From positions 1-34,143 of the forward strand of contig JAOJAE010000013.1 of the NCBI GenBank assembly GCA_028227525.1: 34,143 nucleotides of DNA, written 5' to 3'. Origin of the DNA: Candidatus Pelagibacter sp. Its GTDB lineage: Bacteria; Pseudomonadota; Alphaproteobacteria; Pelagibacterales; Pelagibacteraceae. This document shows positions 13,912-21,237 of the stretch, piece after piece (position 1 is the first letter of the stretch; each line of letters opens with the position of its first letter). The notes under the pieces were generated by a model, which made no database searches, was not told the origin of the DNA, and was given only the letters and a program-made list of their open reading frames with translations. Position numbers and translations under genes: made by a program.

Positions 13912-14322
13912 ATGTACAAAAACACAAACTGTTTTCATTTGGCTGTACCATGTGGAGATTTAGAGACTGCAAAAAAATTTTATAATGAAGCATTAGGATG
14001 TAGATTAGATAACTCTGCACAAGAGTGGGCTGATGTTGATTTTTGGGGAAATGAATTAACTCTTCATGCAAGTGATCATAAATTAGATAGTGAAAGACAT
14101 GACGTTGATATGGGAAATGTTTCTGTCCCACACTTTGGTGTTCATTTATCTAGAAAAGATTTTGATGCTCTTAAACAAAGATTAAAAGATAATGGTACTA
14201 AATATTATGACGAACCTTATTTAAGATTTAAAGGTACTAAATATGAGCAGGAAACTTTTTTTGTAAAAGATCCTAACGAAAACATTTTAGAAATTAAAAC
14301 TCTTACTAGTAATCCTGAATAA
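13912..14322 (+). CDS. VOC (glyoxalase/dioxygenase) superfamily protein
   Basis: 136 residues with the paired beta-alpha-beta-beta-beta modules of the vicinal oxygen chelate fold. [18 protein letters not shown] opens module one, and [20 protein letters not shown] opens module two. Candidate metal ligands are H9, the histidine in LTLHAS, the histidines of PHFGVHL, and the glutamate in ENILEIKT near the end. The family includes glyoxalases, extradiol dioxygenases and resistance proteins; the substrate is unknown. A strong AAAGGAGAA precedes ATG 13912. The regulator gene follows after seven bases, so the pair is one operon. Confidence 0.8.
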   Translation: MYKNTNCFHLAVPCGDLETAKKFYNEALGCRLDNSAQEWADVDFWGNELTLHASDHKLDSERHDVDMGNVSVPHFGVHLSRKDFDALKQRLKDNGTKYYDEPYLRFKGTKYEQETFFVKDPNENILEIKTLTSNPE

Positions 14323-14329
14323 CTATTAA

Positions 14330-14806
14330 ATGACAAAAAAAGTAGCTGCATACAGTGAAATTTTATATCATTTAATAAATTTTCGAACTGAACAATTCCA
14401 ACAATTAAAAAAAATGATAGGAATTGATTACGATTCCTTCATGATACTATCTGTTATGGGGGCCCATTATTTAAAACATAATAATAAGTTAGGATCTGAT
14501 TGGGATGCTGTATGGGAAGATGTAAGAACATCAAAAATAGATGAGTTTTACACAGCAAGAAAATTAACAATTTATGCTGTATCAAATATGTTAAATTTAC
14601 CAAGAGAAACCGTTAGAAGAAAAATAGAAATTTTAAAAAAAAAAAAATTAATAAATCATTCAACTACAATAGGTCTTTTGCCAACAAATAAAACTGAAGA
14701 CCTAATGAAACCTTTTGCTGAAATTGAATTAAAAACTCTTTCAAAATTTCTAAAAAGTCTAAAAAAAAATGGTACATTAGACGCAGTTCTAAATTTTAAG
14801 GATTAA
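14330..14806 (+). CDS. winged-helix transcriptional regulator
   Basis: 158 residues. The C-terminal half has a helix-turn-helix: LTIYAVSNMLNLPRETVRRK (about 83-102) followed by IEILKKKKLI, a MarR/GntR-like winged-helix pattern. The N-terminal half is helical, without a recognised ligand domain. A similar arrangement (ISEITGIPRPTVVRKLKHL) is found in the partial gene at the right edge, so the two are paralogues. It is encoded right after the VOC protein and may regulate that gene or the cysE-cysK pair divergent from it. The target is an inference. Confidence 0.7.
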   Translation: MTKKVAAYSEILYHLINFRTEQFQQLKKMIGIDYDSFMILSVMGAHYLKHNNKLGSDWDAVWEDVRTSKIDEFYTARKLTIYAVSNMLNLPRETVRRKIEILKKKKLINHSTTIGLLPTNKTEDLMKPFAEIELKTLSKFLKSLKKNGTLDAVLNFKD

Positions 14807-14817
14807 TAATAGTTCTA

Positions 14818-14860
14818 AAACCCATTTTGGGTTTATAAAACCTAAATTAGGTTTTTTTTT
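14818..14860 (+). terminator. tandem rho-independent terminators
   Basis: The first hairpin pairs AAACCC (14818-14823) with GGGTTT (14829-14834). The second pairs AAAACC with GGTTTT (14837-14855 region) and ends in a run of Ts to 14860. They lie twelve bases after the regulator stop and separate the VOC-regulator operon from the exported-protein operon. Confidence 0.85.
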
Positions 14861-14897
14861 AATATCAATTATTTTTTATTTTTATATTTTATTTGTG

Positions 14898-15773
14898 ATG
14901 AAATTTATAAAAATATTTTTAACATCACTCTGTTTAATCATCACAACTGTGGCTAATGCAGATGTAGCATCTCAAGCTTTAAATAAAGTATCTGAAAAAA
15001 TATCAAATTTGATACCTGGTGAAGGAATTACTGAAGTATCTTTAGATTATAATGATGGTGATGAGGACCAGCTTAATTTCTCAATATTAGGGGTGAGAGA
15101 TATTGAAGCCACAGATAATTCTAATTTTTTTACTCAATTTAGTTTGATGAACCAGGAAATAAACAGTTCTGGAAGAATTATTGGAAACATAGGCTTAGGT
15201 TATAGAAAACTATCTGAAGATAAAAATTTTATGTTTGGCGCAAATACTTTCTACGATAGAGATTTAACAGAGGGTCAAGACAGATTAGGCCTTGGTATTG
15301 AAGCTAAAGGTTCAATTTTAGATTTAACTGCAAATAGCTATACAAAAATTTCAAACTCTGAAGTTGTTAATGGTGATAGAGAGCAAGTTTTATCAGGTTG
15401 GGATTTTAATTTAACATCTCAAATTCCAAGAGCACCGTGGGCTAGAATTAATTATAATGGTTATAAATGGGAAGCTGAAAAAGGATCTTCTGATCAAAAA
15501 GGTAATATTTATTCTCTAGAACTAGATGTAACAAACTCAGTAGAAGTTGTTGCAAGTTTAGACAAATCCTCACTAAATGGTGTGGATGATGAAACTTCTT
15601 TAGGTATTAATTATATTTATCCACCAAAAGAAAAATCTATGGTGATGTCTGACGGCTTATCAAATGACATGTTTGAAAAAAGTAACATGGAACAAAAATT
15701 AAAAGAAAAAGTTAGAAGAAGAAATAAATTAGTAATGGAAATACAGGGTTCAGTAATTGTAACAAAACAATAA
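14898..15773 (+). CDS. inverse-autotransporter-type outer-membrane beta-barrel, no passenger
   Basis: 291 residues from ATG 14898 (a GTG just before it would add one). A signal peptide (cleavage near ANA) leads into a barrel resembling the intimin/invasin beta-domain. The best evidence is FMFGANTFYDRDL, then RLGLGIEAKGSILDLTANSY, then alternating strands, and near the end RRRNKLVMEIQGSVIV, like the V..RN.IVLE closing element of that domain. In the family the barrel secretes Ig-like passenger domains at its C-terminus. Here the protein ends with the closing element, so there is nothing to display. The next gene starts six bases later and encodes a secreted protein. No ribosome site is obvious, and the start lies 37 bases after the terminator. 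Confidence 0.75.
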   Translation: MKFIKIFLTSLCLIITTVANADVASQALNKVSEKISNLIPGEGITEVSLDYNDGDEDQLNFSILGVRDIEATDNSNFFTQFSLMNQEINSSGRIIGNIGLGYRKLSEDKNFMFGANTFYDRDLTEGQDRLGLGIEAKGSILDLTANSYTKISNSEVVNGDREQVLSGWDFNLTSQIPRAPWARINYNGYKWEAEKGSSDQKGNIYSLELDVTNSVEVVASLDKSSLNGVDDETSLGINYIYPPKEKSMVMSDGLSNDMFEKSNMEQKLKEKVRRRNKLVMEIQGSVIVTKQ

Positions 15774-15779
15774 ATTATT

Positions 15780-16532
15780 ATGAAAAAATTATTATTTAAA
15801 TTGTTAATTATACTATCTTTTACATCTTTAAATTCTATTTCAGCTTATTCTGCTGTAGCAACTGGATTAGCCACTACTTACAAGCTTACTATTACTAAAA
15901 TGGAACTTTGCGAAACAGGTAGTACAGCTGCTAATTGCTTAAATCCAGTTACTGTAAGTTTACCAGGAATTGGAACGGCCCTTGATATCGCAGCAGTTAC
16001 AGCCGGAGAAACAGCTGGAACAATTGGAAATTTTGGATTAGCTACACCAGGAACTGCTTACACATACATTCAAACTACAATGAGCAGAGCAATTGTAGTT
16101 GCTGGAACGGTTGGTGATTGTACAACAAAAGCAGACAAGAATGGAACTGCAGCAACTAATGTTGCAAATGCTACGGGCTCTGCAACTGGTAAAACTAGTG
16201 GAACTCCTGCAGAAGTTACAGTTTATGTTCCCGCATTAAATGCTGCTCAAACCTCAAATGGTTACCCGCAATTAAATAGTGTTGCTGATGCAGATGGATC
16301 TGATCCAGCAGCTTCTAACGTTGTATCCGCATCTCACTCACATTTTCAATTTAGAGACGCTTTGACAGCACCATTTATTCTAGATCCGTCAGCAATACCG
16401 ACTGTTACAATGGCTTTTAGTACCGCACAAGCTTTGAAAAATATAAATACAGGTTCAAGTAATTGTGGTGATAGCGACAAAGTATTTCAAGCTGCTCCTC
16501 CTTTAGCAACAATTACTATTCAAGGTCAGTAA
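15780..16532 (+). CDS. secreted Ala/Thr/Gly-rich protein of unknown function
   Basis: 250 residues with a signal peptide (LLFKLLIILSFTSLNSISAY, cleavage near AYS-AV). The mature protein is almost free of Lys and Arg for its size and rich in Ala, Thr, Gly, Ser and Val (for example NATGSATGKTSGTPAEV). This is typical of extracellular beta-structured proteins and unlike the Lys/Ile/Asn-rich neighbours. Four cysteines (near 43, 54, 117 and 228) could form disulfides. A HSHFQF segment lies near residue 190. GC is higher than in the adjacent genes. It follows the barrel gene by six bases and precedes the HExxH gene by five. It could be a surface or pilus-like subunit, but no family is recognised. 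Confidence 0.7.
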   Translation: MKKLLFKLLIILSFTSLNSISAYSAVATGLATTYKLTITKMELCETGSTAANCLNPVTVSLPGIGTALDIAAVTAGETAGTIGNFGLATPGTAYTYIQTTMSRAIVVAGTVGDCTTKADKNGTAATNVANATGSATGKTSGTPAEVTVYVPALNAAQTSNGYPQLNSVADADGSDPAASNVVSASHSHFQFRDALTAPFILDPSAIPTVTMAFSTAQALKNINTGSSNCGDSDKVFQAAPPLATITIQGQ

Positions 16533-16537
16533 AATTT

Positions 16538-17500
16538 TTGTTTAAATCTTTATCATTAATTCTAATAGTTTTTTTATTTTCTATATCAAATTCTTTATCA
16601 GCTAAGGGTATTAAAGATTTTGAAAAAATAGATTTATCTAAAGATCAAAAGCCTGGAAGATTTTTTGAAGATCAACCTGATGTAACTGACGAACATCAAA
16701 TTCATTTTATATATTTATTACCTGCAGATGCTGATGACAGAGAGCTAGATATCAATGGTAAAATGCAGGATATTTTGGAAAAAGCTAATGATGCAATGTT
16801 TGAGGCTACTAAAGCAAACAAAGGTTCAGGTGGCGAGGGTAAAAAATTTAGATATGATTATAGAAAAGATGGAAAACTAGATATCACTTTTATTAGAACG
16901 AGTAAGAGCTGGAAAGAATTAAAAGATAACAGCGTTAATACTCAAATGGGTCATTATTTTCACCAATTTGGTGGTTTCACAAATAAGAAGAAAACATATT
17001 TTTTATGGACCGATGTTAATGCTGGAAATCATGGTGGAGATGCTGGCGTTGGAATAGGTGGCATTTTTGTCAGAAGCAATGGTCATAATAATGAAGAAAG
17101 ATTAACACAGATTAATATACATGAATTGTTTCATACTCAGCTAATGGGAATAAGATGTATTAAAGGTATGAAAAAAATTCACTACTCCGATCATTATAAC
17201 GGTGGCACTGATCATATGCTAAGTGTCGGCTTTAAATTAAATAGAAATTTGTATACTCATGATATTGAAGGGTGCCCTCAGTTAATTGATAGTGTTTATC
17301 TAACTCCAATATCAAAAGATCCTTACAATCCGTATGAAATTATGTGTGAAAGAAATCTTGGAAAGTACACACATCCAAAGCTAGTTAAGATTATGGCTAA
17401 AGCTGAAAAATCTAACAAGTGGTACAAGAATAGAATTGGACCAACTTGTAATTGGAGAAACTGGACTAATAAGTTTGACTGGTTTGGACCAATGAATTAA
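16538..17500 (+). CDS. secreted HExxH putative zinc metalloprotease
   Basis: 320 residues starting at TTG 16538, with a signal peptide (residues 1-22, cleavage near LSA-KG). The centre carries INIHELFHTQ, an HExxH zinc site (H195, E196, H199), with candidate third ligands in HYSDHYNGGTDHMLS about 15-25 residues later. Upstream stretches WTDVNAGNHGGDAGVGIGG and GGIFVRSN precede the site as in zincin folds. Four or more cysteines in the C-terminal half (IRCIKG, EGCPQL, IMCERN, PTCNWR) suggest two disulfides. As the third gene of the barrel operon, it might process or release the secreted protein before it. No known peptidase family was recognised, so protease activity is inferred. Confidence 0.65.
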   Translation: MFKSLSLILIVFLFSISNSLSAKGIKDFEKIDLSKDQKPGRFFEDQPDVTDEHQIHFIYLLPADADDRELDINGKMQDILEKANDAMFEATKANKGSGGEGKKFRYDYRKDGKLDITFIRTSKSWKELKDNSVNTQMGHYFHQFGGFTNKKKTYFLWTDVNAGNHGGDAGVGIGGIFVRSNGHNNEERLTQINIHELFHTQLMGIRCIKGMKKIHYSDHYNGGTDHMLSVGFKLNRNLYTHDIEGCPQLIDSVYLTPISKDPYNPYEIMCERNLGKYTHPKLVKIMAKAEKSNKWYKNRIGPTCNWRNWTNKFDWFGPMN

Positions 17501-17541
17501 TTATTGATAATCAACCTTTTAAGTAATAGCCTACAAAAATC

Positions 17542-19023
17542 ATGGCTGTTAACTATAAATCAATCGCAAAAAAATTAAAGTTTGAAGGAAGAGCTTTTAT
17601 CAATGGCAAATATGTAAATGCTATTGATGGTAAAAAGTTTGATACAATAAATCCTGCAACAGGTGAAAAGCTTTGTGCTGTTGCAAAATGTAATCATAAA
17701 GATGTTGATCTTGCAGTAAAAGTTTCAAGAAAATCTTTTAATAGTGGTGTTTGGTCAAGATGTTCGCCAGAACACAGAAAAGAAGTATTATTAAAATTTG
17801 CCGAATTACTTCGAAAACATGGGGATGAAAACTCAGTCTTAGAATGTGTTGATACAGGAAAATTAGTTACAGATTGTATTAATGAAGTTGCAAATGATGC
17901 CCCAATGCATTTTCAGTGGTATGGAGAATTAATCGATAAAGTATTTGGTAAAGTTGGTCCAACCGAACCATCGATTACAAGTTTAATTGTTAAAGAACCA
18001 ATAGGTGTTGTTGCTGGAATTGTTCCCTGGAACTTTCCTTTAATGATGGCTGTTTGGAAAATGGCACCTGCATTAGCTGCTGGTTGCTCTGTAATTATTA
18101 AACCAGCTGAAGATACCCCTCTTACTGCAATTAGAGTTGCTCAAATTGGAAAAGAGGCTGGAATTCCAGATGGAGTTTTAAATGTTTTACCAGGTTATGG
18201 TGATGTTGGAGAAGCACTTGGTCGTCATAAGGATGTTGATGCAGTTTCTTTTACAGGTTCAACTGAAGTAGGTGGATACTTTTTAAAGTACTCAAGTGAA
18301 AGTAATTTAAAACCTGTAGCACTTGAGATGGGTGGAAAAAGTCCATTTATAGTTTTAGAAGATGCAAAAATTAATGATGATTTAATAGATAATGCCATAA
18401 ATTCTGCATTTTGGAATGGTGGACAAAACTGTTCTGCAAATATGAGACAGATTATTCATTCAAAAGTTAAAGATGAATTTTTAGATAAAGTTATTAAAAA
18501 AGTTAAAAAATTAAAAGTCGGTGATCCTTTAGATTTAAAATCTAATATGGGATCTATGATTTCAAAAGGGCATTTACAAACAGTTGATGGATATATTCAA
18601 AAAGGAATTGATGAAGGTGCAAAACTTTTATCTGGTGGCGTATCTAACAATAATCAAAAAGGCTTTTATGCAAAACCTACTTTGTTTGATGGATTAAAAG
18701 AAAAGATGACTATTGCTAAAGAAGAAATTTTTGGACCTGTTCTTGGAGTATTAACAGTTAAAAGTGATGAAGAAGCTTTAAAAGTTGCTAGCAATTCAAA
18801 ATATGGTTTGCACGCCAGTGTTTTTACTCAAGACATAAATAGAGCATTTCATTTAGCAAAAAGTTTACCTTGCGGCACGGTTTCAGTTAACACTTTTTCT
18901 GAAGGAGATATTAAAACTCCTTTTGGAGGTTATAAACAATCTGGTTCATTATCTAGAGATCAAGGAACAGAGGCATTAAACTCTTTTCTTCAAACAAAAA
19001 CTATTTGGATTAGTCATAATTAA
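17542..19023 (+). CDS. NAD-dependent aldehyde dehydrogenase, PuuC/betaine-aldehyde type
   Basis: 493 residues, the standard length. Landmarks are PWNFPLMMAVWKMAPALAAG, FTGSTEVGGYFLKYS, general base E262 (LEMGGKSP), catalytic C297 (GGQNCSAN), KEEIFGPVLGVL and [17 protein letters not shown]. The last block and overall pattern resemble gamma-glutamyl-gamma-aminobutyraldehyde (PuuC) and betaine aldehyde dehydrogenases. The enzyme would oxidise an amino- or trimethylammonio-aldehyde to its acid in the cytoplasm. The betaine-type ABC transporter downstream and the gamma-butyrobetaine-hydroxylase-like gene at 3079-4182 fit a quaternary-amine pathway, but the substrate is not proven. It belongs to a different subfamily from the dehydrogenase at 6280-7830. 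Confidence 0.88.
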   Translation: MAVNYKSIAKKLKFEGRAFINGKYVNAIDGKKFDTINPATGEKLCAVAKCNHKDVDLAVKVSRKSFNSGVWSRCSPEHRKEVLLKFAELLRKHGDENSVLECVDTGKLVTDCINEVANDAPMHFQWYGELIDKVFGKVGPTEPSITSLIVKEPIGVVAGIVPWNFPLMMAVWKMAPALAAGCSVIIKPAEDTPLTAIRVAQIGKEAGIPDGVLNVLPGYGDVGEALGRHKDVDAVSFTGSTEVGGYFLKYSSESNLKPVALEMGGKSPFIVLEDAKINDDLIDNAINSAFWNGGQNCSANMRQIIHSKVKDEFLDKVIKKVKKLKVGDPLDLKSNMGSMISKGHLQTVDGYIQKGIDEGAKLLSGGVSNNNQKGFYAKPTLFDGLKEKMTIAKEEIFGPVLGVLTVKSDEEALKVASNSKYGLHASVFTQDINRAFHLAKSLPCGTVSVNTFSEGDIKTPFGGYKQSGSLSRDQGTEALNSFLQTKTIWISHN

Positions 19024-19082
19024 TTGTGATAATTTAGTAAAATACAATAGAGTTATATATACTTTTTATATCTTTATTTCCT

Positions 19083-19112
19083 TTGACACACTTTATTCAT
19101 TCGCGTTAGACT
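19083..19112 (+). promoter_or_regulatory. sigma-70-type promoter for proX
   Basis: A perfect TTGACA (19083-19088) is followed after 18 bases by TAGACT (19107-19112), four of six matches to the -10 consensus. The proX ATG is 28 bases further on, preceded by AGGAGAGAG. It is one of the few near-consensus promoters in the window, fitting a highly expressed binding protein. Confidence 0.6.
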
Positions 19113-19140
19113 AAATTTTTAAATTAATAGGAGAGAGAAA

Positions 19141-20103
19141 ATGAGAATAATTAAAACTACGCTTGTAGCTGGATTAATTTCACTTTTTGCAACTTTTTCA
19201 ACATTTGCTGAGAAAGTAAAAATTGGAGATCCAGGTTGGACAGGTGCAACAGCAATTGCTAATTTATTAGCTGCAGTTGTTATTGATAAAATGGGTGGAG
19301 AAGCAGAGCTTGTTCCTGGTAACAATACTGCAATCTACGGTGCAATCGACAGAAGTAAAGGTGAAATCGAAGTTCACCCTGATATCTGGCTACCAAACCA
19401 ACAAGCTTATACAAATGATTTAGTTCCAAAAGGAACTTTGAAATTAAGCAGCAAACCATATGAAGGAAACCAAGGTTATTGTGTTTCTCAACAGTTTGCA
19501 AAAAAAATGAATATTACTGCAATTGAAGATTTAGGAAGACCAGAAGTTGTTAAAGCTATGGATAGTGATGGCAATGGTAAAGGTGAATTCTGGATTGGTG
19601 CAGATGGTTGGGCTTCAGCAAATGTTAACCAAGTTAAATTAAGAGACTATGGTTTATATGATGCTGGTATTGAGCCAATCAGAGCAGCTGAAGCAGTTAA
19701 AAATGCAAGAGTTCTTGACTCTATTAAAAAAGGGGAAGGGTATGCATTCTATTGTTACAAACCACATGCAATTTGGGGAATGGCTGATGTAGTTATGTTG
19801 GAAGAGCCAAAATTCGATCCAGCTAAATACAAAATGGTTCAACCTAAAGAAGATGCTGACTGGTACAAAAAATCTTACGTTGCTTCGAAAGATGCACTTA
19901 AACAAATTCAAATTGGTTGGGGTACTTCTTTAGAAAGTAAATCTCCAGCTATCGTTGAATTCTTTAAGAACTTTCAACTAACAGCAGACGATGTATCGGC
20001 TATGGCTTATGCAATTTCAGTTGAGAAAAAACAACCAGCTGATGTAGCAAGAGCTTGGATGGATGCTAACAAATCAACAGTTGATGGTTGGTTAGGTCTT
20101 TAA
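19141..20103 (+). CDS. proX: glycine betaine/proline-type ABC transporter substrate-binding protein
   Basis: 320 residues with a signal peptide (cleavage after TFA, before EKVKIGDPGW). It is an OpuAC/ProX-fold periplasmic binding protein. Tryptophans at GDPGWTG, HPDIWLPN, FWIGADGWAS and KPHAIWGM can form the aromatic cage that holds quaternary ammonium groups. GNQGYCVSQQFA and FYCYKPHAIW give two cysteines that may pair. The ligand is probably glycine betaine or a related compound such as proline betaine or DMSP. It is the first gene of proXVW, with a perfect promoter -35 box and a strong AGGAGAGAG ribosome site. A 14-bp hairpin after its stop may keep its mRNA level above that of the downstream genes. 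Confidence 0.88.
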   Translation: MRIIKTTLVAGLISLFATFSTFAEKVKIGDPGWTGATAIANLLAAVVIDKMGGEAELVPGNNTAIYGAIDRSKGEIEVHPDIWLPNQQAYTNDLVPKGTLKLSSKPYEGNQGYCVSQQFAKKMNITAIEDLGRPEVVKAMDSDGNGKGEFWIGADGWASANVNQVKLRDYGLYDAGIEPIRAAEAVKNARVLDSIKKGEGYAFYCYKPHAIWGMADVVMLEEPKFDPAKYKMVQPKEDADWYKKSYVASKDALKQIQIGWGTSLESKSPAIVEFFKNFQLTADDVSAMAYAISVEKKQPADVARAWMDANKSTVDGWLGL

Positions 20104-20119
20104 TCTAAAATAAATTATC

Positions 20120-20150
20120 TATACTCGGCAATATTATATTGCCGAGTATA
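20120..20150 (+). other. perfect 14-bp intercistronic stem-loop between proX and proV
   Basis: TATACTCGGCAATA (20120-20133), loop TTA, then TATTGCCGAGTATA (20137-20150). The following TCTTCCTTT is only weakly T-rich, so this is probably a partial terminator or 3' mRNA stabiliser that lets some transcripts continue into proV, as is common after binding-protein genes. Confidence 0.8.
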
Positions 20151-20175
20151 TCTTCCTTTAATAAAAGAGAGCTAA

Positions 20176-21237
20176 ATGGATTCATCTGGATCAGCAATTA
20201 AAATTGAGAATGTTTGGAAAGTGTTTGGTAACACTTCACCAGAGGCTTTAGATGCAATTCAAAATCAAAAAATTTCAAAAACTGAAGCTTTAGAAAAATA
20301 TAATTCAGTCATTGGTGTCTCTGATGTTTCATTTGACGTTAAGCAAGGAGAAATTTTTTGCGTAATGGGCCTTTCAGGCAGTGGTAAATCAACTCTAGTA
20401 AGACATATAAATAGATTGTTAGAACCAACATCAGGAAAAATTTTAATTAATGGTCAAGATGTAATGACTCTTGATAGAGATAATTTACAAGAATTAAGAA
20501 ATAAAAAAATTGGAATGGTTTTTCAAAATTTTGCTTTAATGCCACATAGATCAGTGGTGGATAATATTGCAATGCCACTCGAAATTAGAGGGATTAGTAA
20601 AAATGATAGATTGGATGCAGCTAATAAAATTTTAGAAATTGTAGAACTACAAGGTTGGGGTAACAAATTTGCACACGAGTTATCTGGAGGGATGCAACAA
20701 AGAGTAGGACTTGCAAGAGCTTTAGCAGCTGACCCTGATTTTTTATTAATGGATGAACCTTTTAGTGCATTGGATCCATTAATTAGAAGACAACTTCAAT
20801 CTGAATTTATTAAACTTTCTAAACAAATGAAAAAAACTACAGTTTTTATTACTCACGATTTAGATGAAGCTGTAAGAGTTGGTCATCGAATTGCAATAAT
20901 GAGAGATGGAAAAGTTATTCAAGTTGGAACACCTGAAGAAATTGTAGTTAATCCAGCTGATGATTATGTTGCGGATTTTGTAAAAGGAATTTCTAGGTTA
21001 AAAGTAGTTCAAGCAAAATCGATTATGCAATCAATTGAAAAGTTTGAGAATAAAAATGGTAAATTATCCAATGATTTAGAAATAGTTAAAGAAGACGATT
21101 TATTAAGCAAATTAATTGAGACTTCGGCCTCAAAAGACAAGCCAGTAATTGTTCATAATTCTCAAAGTCAAATAGTTGGTGTTATTTCACAAGCAGATCT
21201 TTTAAAAGCAGTTATTGAAGGAGGGGATGGTGAGTAA
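20176..21237 (+). CDS. proV: glycine betaine/proline-type ABC transporter ATP-binding protein
   Basis: 353 residues. The ProV-specific N-terminal region (KIENVWKVFG ... KTEALEKYNSVIGVSDVSF) precedes Walker A GLSGSGKST (near 69-77), signature LSGGMQQRVGLARA, Walker B LLMDEPFSALD and the switch histidine in FITHDLDEAV. The C-terminal about 90 residues include a CBS-like half (PVIVHNSQSQIVGVISQADL), the ionic-strength-sensing part of the family. It energises the permease encoded next, whose ATG lies within its last codons (11-base overlap), so translation is coupled. Confidence 0.9.
   Translation: MDSSGSAIKIENVWKVFGNTSPEALDAIQNQKISKTEALEKYNSVIGVSDVSFDVKQGEIFCVMGLSGSGKSTLVRHINRLLEPTSGKILINGQDVMTLDRDNLQELRNKKIGMVFQNFALMPHRSVVDNIAMPLEIRGISKNDRLDAANKILEIVELQGWGNKFAHELSGGMQQRVGLARALAADPDFLLMDEPFSALDPLIRRQLQSEFIKLSKQMKKTTVFITHDLDEAVRVGHRIAIMRDGKVIQVGTPEEIVVNPADDYVADFVKGISRLKVVQAKSIMQSIEKFENKNGKLSNDLEIVKEDDLLSKLIETSASKDKPVIVHNSQSQIVGVISQADLLKAVIEGGDGE

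Noticed and set aside
13843..13938. Longer cysE starting at 13938
   Set aside because: It would overlap the divergent VOC start and its strong ribosome site, and the added residues are unlike serine acetyltransferases.
19024..19140. Riboswitch upstream of proX
   Set aside because: The gap holds a promoter and a ribosome site, but only about 25 bases lie between the likely transcription start and the ATG, too short for a riboswitch.
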